Below the pieces are notes generated by a model. The model saw only the letters and a list, made by a program, of their open reading frames with translations. It did no database searches and was not told the origin of the DNA. Of a DNA stretch of 64,000 bases, positions 23,590 to 34,079 are shown one piece after another. Origin of the DNA: Diphasiastrum complanatum (taxonomy: Eukaryota > Streptophyta > Lycopodiopsida > Lycopodiales > Lycopodiaceae); the NCBI GenBank assembly GCA_029204225.1, contig CM055100.1, positions 57,424,345 through 57,488,344 on the forward strand. The letters run 5' to 3'. Position 1 is the first letter of the stretch, and every line of letters starts with the position of its first letter. The translations under genes were made by a program, and so were the position numbers.

Positions 23590-24150
23590 TCTCATCCATG
23601 TGGGAGCACCAATAGCTTAGATGAACTTGGCAACCTTTCGGTAGGGTTTATAAACCTCCTCACCAACTCTCATATATACGTGAAAGCCTAGATGTACTTG
23701 GAAACCTTTCGGTAGGGTTTATATATGCACCACAATACCTTGAAGATAATATAGCAAACCTACCACTATTTAAAGTTTCCAAGGATTCATGGACCTTGAG
23801 GAATTCCTTCTCTTTGACTCAAATTCAACATTCTATCTCCACAAATTCACGTAAACACAAGCTCTATGAGCTCAAGAAGAGCGTCGTCCCCTAGGTCATC
23901 TGACCTACCTAGACTATTTGTAGCCAGCTTACGTGGAAGCCCAAATGGACCTGGCAGCCTTTTGATAAGGCTCATAGACAATCTCACCAACACTCTTCAT
24001 TGTTGTGTATGGAACACAATACCTAGGAGAGAATTTAGCACACTTACCACTATTTAGGGTTTTGAGGATTCATGCAACTTCAAGTTTGTTTTCTCTATGA
24101 CCTCAAATTTCAATTTCTATCTCCACAAATTTTCATAGCCCAAGCTCTAT
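23590..24150 (+). repeat. Diverged tandem duplication, unit about 300 bp
   Basis: Two copies, about 23590-23880 and 23925-24150. Shared blocks include ACTTGG(C/A)AACCTTTCGGTAGG, ACCACTATTTA(A/G)(A/G)GTTT and TCTATCTCCACAAATT. The first copy carries a further short internal duplication around CCTTTCGGTAGGGTTTATA (23635 and 23706). Confidence 0.65.
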
Positions 24151-24309
24151 CTTAAGCTTTCTTTATTCTTTCTCTAACATACTTTCACATCTAGTTTGTG
24201 TCCTCAAGAAAGTCTCTTGTTGCTTGCACTTTTCCTTTGTCACAAAGACACCCTACTACTACAAGTGCTCTTGGCTAAAAGCCATCCATTACCATAAAAG
24301 GGTTGTGTT

Positions 24310-24410
24310 CCTACGAGAATCCTTGGCACTCTTATATTAGAACTACTCCTAGCCCTCTGGTTCTGAATGCTCTGGTTAGCTCATACTTGACTCGATATCC
24401 AACAAATGAC
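24310..24410 (-). pseudogene. Ty3/gypsy integrase fragment, left of element J
   Basis: The minus strand reads GIESSMS-like and HPESDGQ-like sequence (DIESSMS, PEHSEPEG) with stops. It is the continuation of the integrase fragment at 27643-28135, from which it is separated only by element J. Confidence 0.7.
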
Positions 24411-24415
24411 ACAAA

Positions 24416-24621
24416 AGTTAGAAATCAGAGTTAATCTGATATACATTCATGTAAGCTCTAAATGTGATATTGTGATTAGTGTACAGTTTATTGGATTTGT
24501 TGTATTCAGTTGTGTTCGGGACGTGACAAGTTAGAATATATCTTTGAGCTTGTGAGGAGTGGCTATGGTGATTGTGCGATGTGATCTGCATACTGCACTA
24601 GATTCTATCGGAATTTCAACT
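24416..24621 (+). repeat. 5' LTR of element J (shortened)
   Basis: 206 bp. It matches both ends of the 459-bp 3' LTR but lacks about 250 bp from the middle, between GTTAGAATATA and CTTTGAGCTTGTGAGG. It ends GGAATTTCAACT directly before the primer site. Confidence 0.88.
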
Positions 24622-26769
24622 TGGTATCAGAGGGTCAGGGTGTTGCAGATATGCACGATCCGGTGGAGCTATGGAATAGCGTCTTTCACCAGGAGAAATA
24701 GCACTCAGAGCGTCTCAGGAGAGAGGACTCCATACGGGGTATCGGTAGTCCGGATGGCATTGAGATACCTGGTAGGGATAGCACTACAGGATGACATGGG
24801 ATGATCATCAAGGGGCAGCTATTTCATATTGGACTTGAGTCATTTGATGGACAAGACTTACAGGTGGGATTCATGATGGAATCAGGACACTGCAAACGCA
24901 AATGGGCAAAGCGTGAAGCTTTGGGAGCCAACTCCAGGTTAGAGAGTTGATGGAGATCGCACGGGGTGTGATCAGAGGGCAAACACTGTGGTGAGTGTTT
25001 TGCTAGCGATCTACTGCAGGGGACACTGATGGTGAGGACTTCATGGTGTGCTCATTTGGGAGTACAGGTTAGCATACAGCAGGGGGCCAGTTTTGGACAT
25101 TGGCATCGATGGGGAGACATCTACGTAGCATCACGGGCGTGGATAAGCTATCTATAGCTTTCATGCATTTGGTTGTATTTGCAAGAATCTAGGCTTGCAC
25201 AGGTGTTGGAATTTCCATGGTGCAAATTCTCAGGTGGTGAGATCATGGGGAAGCCTAGAGGAAGTCACTCAGAGCCATATACCTCAGTACGATTAGAGAG
25301 ACAGCAGTCTCGAGATCCCATGAGTGGCAACTCAGGGATACGCTTGCGTTGGCATGGTGTCGGGTGGCACATCGCCAGGGAGAGCGAGCAGATGCTAGGA
25401 GCCAGGTGGAGCAGGTAATGCTTTGAAGTTCGACTTGTCTAGCAGGATGGTGACCAGGATCGGAGACATCAGGTGAGCATAGTATGTGGATGACGAGTCC
25501 ATTGGGGTCGCACTCAGGGAGATGCTACAGTTGCTCAGGTATGATATGTCATTTGATGTATGGACGATGTTCTTCAGCTGGTGCATCATGTGGTGACCTA
25601 GGGACGGGTCAAGCCTACTTAAAAGTAGGTGGCATGGAGTGTACCCGGTGTGGTACATATTGAGGGCATGGAGTGCATTACGGGGTGATGTGGATCCAGC
25701 ATGCCCATGGTTGTGAGCCAGCAAGGATGGAGATGGTTGCTCAGGGAGTGATAGCTGATACTTTGGCGAGTGATCAGGTGAGCTGCATGGTTATTATATG
25801 CACGGTAGTCTCCAGGTTGGCGTCACATGTTGTTTCTATCCATCATTATTTGGTAAGCGGGATGCAGCTTTTGGTTAGATCCAGTTGGAGTCTAGTTGCA
25901 CTACAGGTGGACATATTCTTGGGGAGCTATCAGCGGGTAATGGATACTTGGTGATCAGATGGTACAGTAGGGTACAGGGTTCTGGAGCTATCCTACCTAA
26001 TATGCTATGGATCGTGGGTGAGTTGTTCATCACGATAGTGGATCTAGTTTGCATTTGCTTTTGGCTTGGACGCTATGATGGATGTGTTGGTGAGATAGGC
26101 TCCTTGGTGGGAGGCCTATGTACTGGTCAAATCAGAGTTGGCAACGTCAAGCATGGGAAGTTGAGCCTACATGAGATGTAAGAGAGGCAGACTATCATCA
26201 GTACCTCTGGGAGACAGGCGAGCTACTCAGATATAGCCTATGGTGAGGTTTGTGTACATTCATTCATTGAGTCCTTGGTAGACTCTTGTGCTTGGAGCAT
26301 GGGGAATGGATGGGGATCAGCTTTCAGGGCTTATTGGACAAGATGTCAGGGCAAAGCGGCTTGGAGCATAGCTTTGTTTGGGAGATACATTAGGGATGAG
26401 GCTTGGAGCGCTCCTTGGTTCGAGACGGTTGATCTTAGATGATGCATGAGGACATCTATGTGATATGCTTAGACATGAAGGCATCTTGGTTACAGGTGCA
26501 GGCCATGGTTGAGGTCCTGATTTGGTGACCTGTGGTGTAGTAGCGGATCTACAAGTGGCACATGTGTTGGTACGACAGGATACCACTTATGGGCAGGCCT
26601 TGGTCATGTATTTGACACTTTATCATTCGTGTTAGTTTGCATGAGTGTCTTGTCACGGTCTAGATCTGTCGGAGTCGTAATGGTTGTGCATTTGCTACAG
26701 TGAAACAAAGTAGTCATTTTATGCTCTTTGACTTGTCATTATGTCTACTAGTTGTTTATCCGGTGAGGG

Positions 26770-26950
26770 TATAGTCTTATGGTGGCAGTAAGATTTCCTC
26801 AAGTTGAGCCTCAATCGCTCATTTAAGTCAGCTTTACAGGTTTGTGCTTGTAAGTGCCTGATAGGATGTCAGCCTAGCTAGATGGAAGATGTCAGTCTCG
26901 TGGTGGCAGTGGGAATTCCTCAGTTTGAGCCATGTCGCTCATGTGGTCCA
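26770..26950 (+). repeat. Internal direct repeat in element J
   Basis: GGTGGCAGTAAGATTTCCTC and GGTGGCAGTGGGAATTCCTC, each followed by a GAGCC...TCGCTCAT(T/G)T block, lie about 118 bp apart near the 3' end of the internal region. Confidence 0.65.
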
Positions 26951-27183
26951 CTTGTGTTCAAGTCGGATTGGGAACGAGTCAGTTGGTCGAGAGTATGGTA
27001 GACTCTCTGTATGAGGATTATGTTTACATGATACTTTGTGAGTCAAACCTGGTGGTTTGTTGGTGTGCTTGAGTGTGAGTCAAGTACAAGGTAGCATGAA
27101 CATACATAACATCTTTTGGACACTCCCGACATTGCTACAGATTATTGTTTTTCACTCTTATCACATTTGAGCTTAAGGGAGAG

Positions 27184-27642
27184 AGTTAGAAATCAGAGTT
27201 AATATGATATACATTTATGTAAGCTCTATAAATGTGATATTGTAATTAGTGTACAGTTAATTAAATTTGTTGTATTCAGTTGTGTTCGGGACGTGACCCG
27301 TTAGGATATATTGATCGGGCATTGATCCCGTAGACGACTACTTGGGTTAGCCAGGTAGCCACACCTATACAGAGTTATTTACAGTACTTGCTATACTTGG
27401 GGGCATGTCCCAAGTTTGTCGTCGAATTTGGCCATATTGGGCCTGACCTTAGTTTGACAGGTGGTAGGCCAGTTTTAGGACACCTGCCTTTTCATGCAGT
27501 TTGTGAATACTCTATATGTACAGTGTTTCTTTGTAATCTATAAACTTTTTGTTGTGCCATCTTTGAGAGCTTGTGAGAAGTGGCTATGGTGATTGTGTGG
27601 TGTGATCTGCATACTGCACTAGATTCTATCGGAATTTCAACT
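27184..27642 (+). repeat. 3' LTR of element J
   Basis: 459 bp, starting AGTTAGAAATCAG and ending GGAATTTCAACT. It contains the part missing from the 5' LTR, including CTCTATATGTACAG, a likely TATA region about 140 bp before the end. Confidence 0.88.
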
Positions 27643-28135
27643 ACAAAGCCCTCCAAAAGCGACAATCAAGCTTGTTGTCTTGATCACTGTTGGCAGCACA
27701 TATGGCCTGAAAATACCTCCACAAACAGCCTCGCTAATTTGGACGTTTAAAATTAACCTTAGTTGGAATGGCATGAGCCATTTCCCCTGTCTTGGGAAAT
27801 CCAACAACAGACCCCTTTGTGATACTCTCCTATTTTCCAAATAAAATCTCCAATGGATGCAAGAGGCCACTTGCTTTCGAATGCTCTGCCTTATTCATCT
27901 AGCACTTCTGACATGTGATAACATATCTTGGATTTCCTTTTCCATATCTAACCAAGAAGAATCATCTCTTAGGAGCAAGAAAGTCTTCTAAATTCCCAAT
28001 TGTCCAAGCTCGAGCTATGTCGATGCCCATGACACATTTGGCACTAATGTCATCAACTGCCATGAATGGGGACATGCACTTTAACTCTAAGCATGTTAGC
28101 CCCATATAATGGACCAAAAATAAGCGTAATAGGAC
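27643..28135 (-). pseudogene. Ty3/gypsy integrase fragment, right of element J
   Basis: The minus strand reads, with stops, the zinc-finger end (CQKC...MNKAEHSKASGLLHPLEI), a VVGFPKT motif, and near 27665 an SDQDNK...FWRAL segment matching the second catalytic Asp region of gypsy integrases. It is decayed and split by element J. Confidence 0.75.
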
Positions 28136-28657
28136 CGGTTCTCAGAAAAGTCGATTGACCAATATTTAAGGCACCTGGTTTTGGTCAAGTTCTGTGTGAC
28201 ACTCACCAGCTTGAGAAATTGGAAGTATAACGATTAGTATCACAGCACAAGTAATTTCAAGACTGACAACTTTCAAAAGTTTACCGGTCACTGAGATTTT
28301 TTAAAACAAATCATTTTTCAGCCTACACTTAAACAAATTCAAACAACAAGGAAGAGTATCATGTCTGATTTCCGAAGTGCAGATCCATCAAGATTTATCG
28401 TTCTTGGAGATAGATCAAAACATCAGTTCAACTTGAATGACAAAAAACTCGTTACTCGCTGAAAGCTGAATCGACGACATAAGCAACTTATTCCAGATGC
28501 AAGTTGAGCACTGAAAAAACCCATCCCCATCAAAAATTCTTTATCGAGCTAGGTGAGGCCAGCAGAGCAGCTTTCAATCAAAGTGAGCAGAAAAAGCCTT
28601 CACGAATGGGCGTCTGTCACCCAGCTAACAAGTTACATGGTTTTTGTAGGAACAGAC
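28136..28657 (-). other. Start of intron 1 of the dioxygenase gene
   Basis: The 5' end of the 19.1-kb intron, with donor GTCTGT after CAG at 28658. No repeat or gene is recognised. Confidence 0.55.
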
Positions 28658-28969
28658 CTGATAATGCAAATGGGGCCGCTCCTGCTGACGTTTGAACTCC
28701 GCGGTTTGTCCAAAGTAGCGCTCCATCATATCCAAGAAGCGATCGTTATCTTGAAAAGAACACCGGGGATCACGCACAACAAGAGCACCTGCCTCTCGCA
28801 AACAGGATGCCACTCTCTCACACACCTCACTTATATCTTTGTGTTGCTGGATGTCCAGGTCCAAAACTGTTGCGTTGTGACGAGCTGACGATGACGACGT
28901 AACATCGCGCCCCGTAGCTAACAGGTAGGGTTCCAGATCAATCACCGGCAGCTCTACCATCATCATCAA
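28658..28969 (-). CDS. Exon 1 of a plant 2-oxoglutarate/Fe(II)-dependent dioxygenase gene
   Basis: 104 codons on the minus strand, from a run of four ATG codons (any could start; 28969 is the first) to HLHYQ and the donor GTCTGT. It encodes the N-terminal DIOX_N-type region: VELPVIDLEPYL near the start, LREAGALVVRDPRC at about residues 57-70, and DNDRFLDMMERYF at about 74-86. These enzymes oxidise small molecules in the cytosol using 2-oxoglutarate and iron; the substrate cannot be told from this part. The frame has no stop. The catalytic residues lie in later exons. Exon 2 is 19.1 kb away at 9377-9550. The protein match is strong; the weak GTCTGT donor and the distance leave some doubt about the pairing. 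Confidence 0.8.
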
Positions 28970-28984
28970 TAATCTGTTTCTCTA

Positions 28985-29012
28985 TATCTATCTATATCTA
29001 TATATATGTAAA
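28985..29012 (-). promoter_or_regulatory. TATA-type core promoter of the dioxygenase gene
   Basis: The minus strand reads ACATATATATAGATATAG, 20-45 bp upstream of the first ATG. It is also a short TCTATA microsatellite, so the exact TATA position is ambiguous and the leader would be very short. Confidence 0.45.
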
Positions 29013-30270
29013 AACCAAATCAAACGCAAAAAGGTAGGACAGCGCAGCCCACACCCAGCCAAGCTCAAACGACGATCAGAAAGAAAGAAAACAACCAAAA
29101 AAAAAAGGGAAATTTGATGGGATCAGGTTGCCATTTTGTTGGCCTTGCATTGCAAAAGGCAATAATATCATTTGTTTGGAGTTTGAAATAAAGTCAATGT
29201 TAAAGAGTAAAATTTTGTTAATGGTCCCAACGTTTAAGGTTTAGACTTTGGTGGAGGGCTGAAATAGTGGGAGGAATGGTCGTGCATGCAAAATATGCTT
29301 TTTGGCCTTGCCTTGCAAAGGTTGGTCATGGAGTTGGAACGATAATCAACGTTAGACACAACATTTAGGTGATCTTGATTTTTGAGGCGTGGCATACAAA
29401 TCACACCCTGCCCAGAGTGGCTTTTTGAGATAGTTTTTGCTAAGGAAGTTGGTTTCTCGGCATGCAAACTTCAACACTACGTTACTTGAATGTTGCTTTG
29501 TAACAGCTGCTAAAATGAATTCTCGGACTAATACTTTTTGCATGAGCAGGTTGGCTTTTGGCGTGCAAATTTCTACACTAAGTTACTTGCATGCTCCTTT
29601 GTAACATCCGCTAAAATTAATTTTGAAATTAAACCGACTAAAAGAGGCTCAATTTGCAAGGGAACAACATGCAGCCTTTTTGGGAACCTCGCTTGCGTGA
29701 CTAGCTGGGTAAGCTCATCCATAGAGTATAGCATAGCTATAGTTAAGAAAATAAGCTAAACTTTGCATCTTAGCTCTACAAACAATGCAGTCTCCTTCCA
29801 AAGGTTGTCTGGATTGTACTCCCATGATCCAATTTACACAAAAAGTGCAATTTATTGCGACGTTGGAAGTTGGAAATTAGGGGTAGTGATCAACGTTGAA
29901 GGTTGGAAGTTGTTCGTTTGGGAATCGAGCTTAGTAATCAACGTTGTAAGGTTGGAAATTGTTCACTTGGATCGGAGTTCGCAGTTCAAAGCCAACAAGC
30001 AATACAAAACTTCAAAAAATTCTTGGCAAAGAGTACATTCGATAGATGCTACTATCGAGCTCTACAAAAACATCTTTTTTCTGATGTATGACTACACTTA
30101 TCAAATTCAAACAAAACTATAGCGGCAATTGTCATGTTTGATTCTACTTGATTCTAACTTTGAAATCATCAAAATCAGTGAGATTATATTTGTAGACAAA
30201 CACAATAGAGTAAATATTGATGTATCAAAATACTTCGACAGTTCAGACAAAAACTATAAGATAGTGTAAT
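29013..30270. other. Intergenic DNA upstream of the dioxygenase gene
   Basis: No gene recognised. There is a loose internal repetition: TTTTGG...GCATGCAAA/GTGCAAATTTC...ACACTA followed by GTTACTTG...TTTGTAAC appears around 29440-29510 and 29550-29610. AACGTT(G)...GGTTGGAAGTTGTTC is repeated near 29895 and 29940. Confidence 0.4.
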
Positions 30271-30279
30271 CAATGTTGG

Positions 30280-31140
30280 AGTTTAATTTTACTCCTACTC
30301 ACCTAAATTCATCTTTTGAGTACTCCTGTGCAATTTAAATATCCACTCTCTACTATAGTCTGCATAAATGAACTATTATTCGAGACACTCTGCAATCTTA
30401 CACCCACATTCGAGACAGTCCGCAAAAATACACACATATTCAAGGCAGAGCAAAAGTCAACTTGACAATATTCAAGTTCAAGTCTCATTACTCACCATCG
30501 ACATCGACAAGTCAACCGGTCAACTCGACTTGACTCGACACTTTCAAGATTCAACACTTCCAATAGTCGAATGGTACCCCTCGAAATATGAACATCAAAA
30601 TAGCATGAATAAGAGTTCAATATGAACTCCATTGTATCAGATTATCTGATTCCTTGGAATCGGAGATCTCAAGAGAGAGTGAGAGCAATTCAAGAAGTAG
30701 AGATATTGTTTTAATCTATAATCATCATAGTAGGAACACATCGCATAGTGCATCAGTATTGTGAACCATTTTCGGGCACAAGATTACCTGATCTGATCGT
30801 TGTTATCACAATAGCTATCATGTAGATTCTCTATGTTCTTTAAATGCATGAGTACTGTCGAATGCTTTATGATTATTTCTCTTTCTGTTACCGATACTTG
30901 CTCCAACGACTCACGTGGAATATTTGATTCGAAGAATGAATGGATGTCACAAACGCCTAACAATCTCGCTCTCTTCATGGTTCTCTAAGACACCTACCCA
31001 AATATTCTACCGGTTGAAAGAACAATCTAAGTAATTATCTAAATTATGTAATTCGATTTGATCCTTATTATTTTCTTGTTCTTTGTTTGTTTGGTGATTG
31101 TCGATTCATGACCTTTGCCAAAACAAGATGGTATCAAGAT
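30280..31140 (+). repeat. Possible LTR remnant with degenerate primer site
   Basis: TGGTATCAAGAT at 31129-31140 resembles the Met-tRNA primer site. The DNA to its left has LTR-like features, including a GTCAACTTGAC/TCGACTTGACTCGAC-rich block (30450-30560) reminiscent of the LTR of element H. No pol follows. Confidence 0.3.
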
Positions 31141-31500
31141 GAGTTCACACCAACAACAGATTACGATAGAATAGAGAAGCATTCATTCATTCTAACATGA
31201 TACTGGATGCAATAAAACTATATGATTTATTTGGTAAGTAGCATGTACAAATAAGATGAATAGCAAGCACAAAATAATAGCGGATGCAACTACGTATTCA
31301 AAACTAACTATAAGTAACCGATCGACTCTGTTTGATGCACTTCTGCTAATATGCAGTAAGCACTAATAGCTATGCGCTATTATTAATCTCCTGGATCAAT
31401 AGCTTAGCCAACTAAATAAATGAAAAATGATAGGCTATTTATACTAGTTAGGAATGATGTTTAGACTTATTGTTGTAAAGCTACCTTTACAAGTTTTACT
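31141..31500. other. AT-rich sequence, nothing recognised
   Basis: No coding frame or repeat could be supported. Confidence 0.4.
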
Positions 31501-31502
31501 TG

Positions 31503-31602
31503 CGGCGCCATCGGCGCCAGCTATGTCCCCGGCGCCAGCAGCGCCACTGCTGCTCCCGGCGCCACTGTGACCAGAATTCAGCCGGCGCCAAGTTCCTATG
31601 GC
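31503..31602. repeat. GGCGCC-rich island
   Basis: Six copies of GGCGCC or near matches in about 100 bp, in an otherwise AT-rich region. The Gly/Ala-rich frame on the minus strand is a by-product of the repeat. Confidence 0.6.
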
Positions 31603-32094
31603 TGAAAATCTTTGATCGGTTCTAGCGACGTCCAGAGAGCTCAGATCGATGTGCAATCACCTCACACGATCTAGGCATGATTAAAGGAAGCCTGGGGATC
31701 AATAAAATCTAGAGAGAGAAAATGACTTTCTAGAAAGAGAAAATCCTAGAGAGAGAAAAACGTGCTTTACCAGCTTGGGTAGAGTGCTTGGTATGAGGGG
31801 GGGTGCCGAATCACACCAATACTATAGGGGAGTGCGGGTTGCGACTCAGGGCGAGCTCCAACCAAGTCTCAGCCTCCCTTGCTGGAATGTTGTCATGGCT
31901 CTCGCCTTGGCATGCTAGCGCCCCGGAGACTAGGGTCGGTCACACACTTGAAATTTAACCTTCTCAGATTTATCAATAAAGTGGGATTTTTCTCAAACTG
32001 ACTCTGATTACCTTCTGGGTTTCAGTGTTTGGTAAAAGCGCCAGTTGTAAGGCCGATTTCAAAATTTTTAACTTGGCACATAGCTGAGGGTCGT

Positions 32095-32600
32095 ATCCCG
32101 GGACGCCAGCGGTATGCCGTCGGGACCATTCGGTCCGTGGCGCCAGCGGTATGTTGTCGGGACCATTTGGTCCAGGAACTGGTTGTTTCCATATCTGTCG
32201 CGGCTTGTGGTTCTGAGTGTTCCTTGCATGAACGTGAATGGGTTAAGCTCTTGGGGAACGGGCTCTAACCTGTCGGCTGAGTTGGATGGCTTGCTTGGGT
32301 GGATGTTACCTGTTTATGGCTGTCCAGTCTGGCGTGGCGCCAGGTTGGCTTCCAGCGCTCGTGACGAAGCTTTCAGTTGGTTAAGTCTGATGTAAGTCAG
32401 ACCGCTTGCTTGGAATGGATGTTACTCGTTTGTAACGAAGCTTCGAGTTGGTTAAGTTTGATGTATGTCGGGCGGCTTGCTTGGAGGGAAGTCACCCACG
32501 TCGGGACCCCCGATCTGGCATGGCGCCAGGTTGGATCTCAATGTTGGTTTTCGGAACTTCAAGTTGGTTAAGTCTGATCGTTGTTGGCGAGTTGGCTGCT
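32095..32600 (+). repeat. Tandem and dispersed direct repeats (GGCGCCAG, AGTTGGTTAAGT units)
   Basis: GCGGTATG(C/T)(C/T)GTCGGGACCATT occurs twice (near 32108 and 32147). AGTTGGTTAAGT(C/T)TGAT(G/C) occurs three times (near 32375, 32446 and 32561), each after an AAGCTT or ACTTC context. TGGCGCCAGGTTGG occurs twice, and GCTTGCTTGG three times. Nested duplication of units of about 70-180 bp. It shares GGCGCC with the island at 31.5 kb. Confidence 0.65.
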
Positions 32601-33140
32601 TGTATGTCAAGTGGGTTTGGATGGCAAGAGTTGAAGGCTGGGAAGCTAAGTCGTGGTTCCCGGCTCCCTTTGGGATGCCTGCGCTACACTTATCCATAAT
32701 GACATTAAAAGATAGTTGTGAGGTCGTAGATCACAATTGTCACTTGGCCACAATGCGATGTCACTTATTTAATTAGGTTACACAATATTTACTTGCTAGC
32801 AAAGGTTAGGGCAAGTCGTTAGCTTCAAAACAACTAGTAATTTTTTTTTCTTAACATTCGATAGTTCGAACACCTTCGATAATCTTTGTCGTTGTCAAAC
32901 TTGACTGTTAGCCATTTTCATGTATTTCTACAAATTGTGTAGAAACATGAGTAAAACTACATAACTTAATGGATGTAGATTAAAGATCGATTATGAGGAT
33001 AATAATCAAACACTCTGCCCAATGAATTACATATCTCTATTTAATTTTTACCTTCATGGCCCTTAATATAGGTTCAGGCCAATGACATATCCCTTAGTCA
33101 TTTGACAATAGAGCTTGTAAGACTTTTTCCCATTGTGCCT
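32601..33140. other. No element recognised
   Basis: AT-rich spacer between the repeat block and element K. Confidence 0.4.
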
Positions 33141-33149
33141 GCATTCTAT

Positions 33150-34055
33150 CATAGTGTATCATCTACTCCACCATTCTTTTGGTGATTCATTGCCAGGTCC
33201 TCTCTCTCTACTCTTGCTTCCTAATCCTTGGCTTGGGGATGAAGCTTTTGGAGATTGATCGGTTGCTTCTACTTGGTTGGGTGGTTTCTCCATAGTGTGT
33301 TATCTATTGTTTTGTCTTGTAAGCAGGATCTTGAGGATCTTTTTCTTACATTGGTATCAAAGCAAGGTTTACGAAGATCGGAGAACTTGAAGTGGTGTTG
33401 CTTTTCGTCAAAATTTTGGTGTGGATCAATTGGTATTCTCAACCAGGTGAAGAAGAAGATTGCAAGTGGGTGTATTCTCCCAGTTTCCACTTGCATGTAG
33501 TTAAGATCCGTTTCTCTCAAAAAAAAAAAATTGGGTTTTATAGAGAATTGTCCTTGAAAGTCAATTTGTGATGCTTTTTTGTAGTTTTTTCTTATGTAGC
33601 TCAAATCTTGTGTAGATCTGAATTTTCCAGCAAGTGTACTTTCATTTCAAGGATCAATGCAGAAAGTCCAGATCATTAGAATGGCTATAATTCTGTAAAT
33701 TGAGTTGAATGTTGTTAAGAAATAGTTGCATGTCTTGAATTTCCACTTTATGGTAAAAAAAAAATCAAAAAATAGCTGAAAATCATCATTTTTGCTTGTT
33801 TTTTCATAAAGTTGGATAGTAGGTGTCATGTCCACGTCCTGTATATAGGATTTAGTATATTGCTAGACTTGGATACTTGTTACTCCAATGAATCAAGCTT
33901 ATTAGTTATGCGACATCATACTAGATGTGACCCGCAAGTAATTAATAACCTTGTGAGGTTTGTCATGAAATTTTTATAGTCGTCACTCGTGGAAAAGTAG
34001 CCGGTGCATTACATAGTCCGAACGACATCTCTCTGTAGGCATAAGGGCCTCAATT
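33150..34055 (+). mobile_element. Gypsy element K: two LTR remnants and a leader, no genes
   Basis: LTR 3' part (about 33150-33350, ending TTACA), primer site TTGGTATCAAAGC at 33351-33363, a leader of about 460 bp, then another LTR start TGTCATGTCCACG at about 33827-34055. LTR and leader are diverged relatives of the gypsy element at 3.5-8 kb (both have CTTGGCTTGGGG(G/A)TGAAG and TTGGGTGGTTT). The whole coding region has been deleted. Confidence 0.7.
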
Positions 34056-34079
34056 AGTAGTAAATCTTGTTTTGGATTG

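Larger units (their letters stand above)
24416..27642 (+). mobile_element. LTR retrotransposon J with AGTT...AACT ends, non-autonomous
   Basis: 5' LTR 24416-24621, PBS TGGTATCAGAGG at 24622-24633, internal region 24634-27183, polypurine tract AAGGGAGAG at 27175-27183, 3' LTR 27184-27642. ACAAA flanks it at 24411-24415 and 27643-27647. The LTRs start AGTT and end AACT, not TG...CA. Removing the element and one ACAAA brings the two halves of a host gypsy integrase fragment back into one reading frame, which independently confirms both ends. The 2.5-kb internal region has no gag or pol I can recognise, so it would rely on proteins from other elements. Confidence 0.88.

Noticed and set aside
28504-28888. 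Plus-strand frames of 63 and 111 codons
   Set aside because: They are shadows of dioxygenase exon 1 on the other strand.
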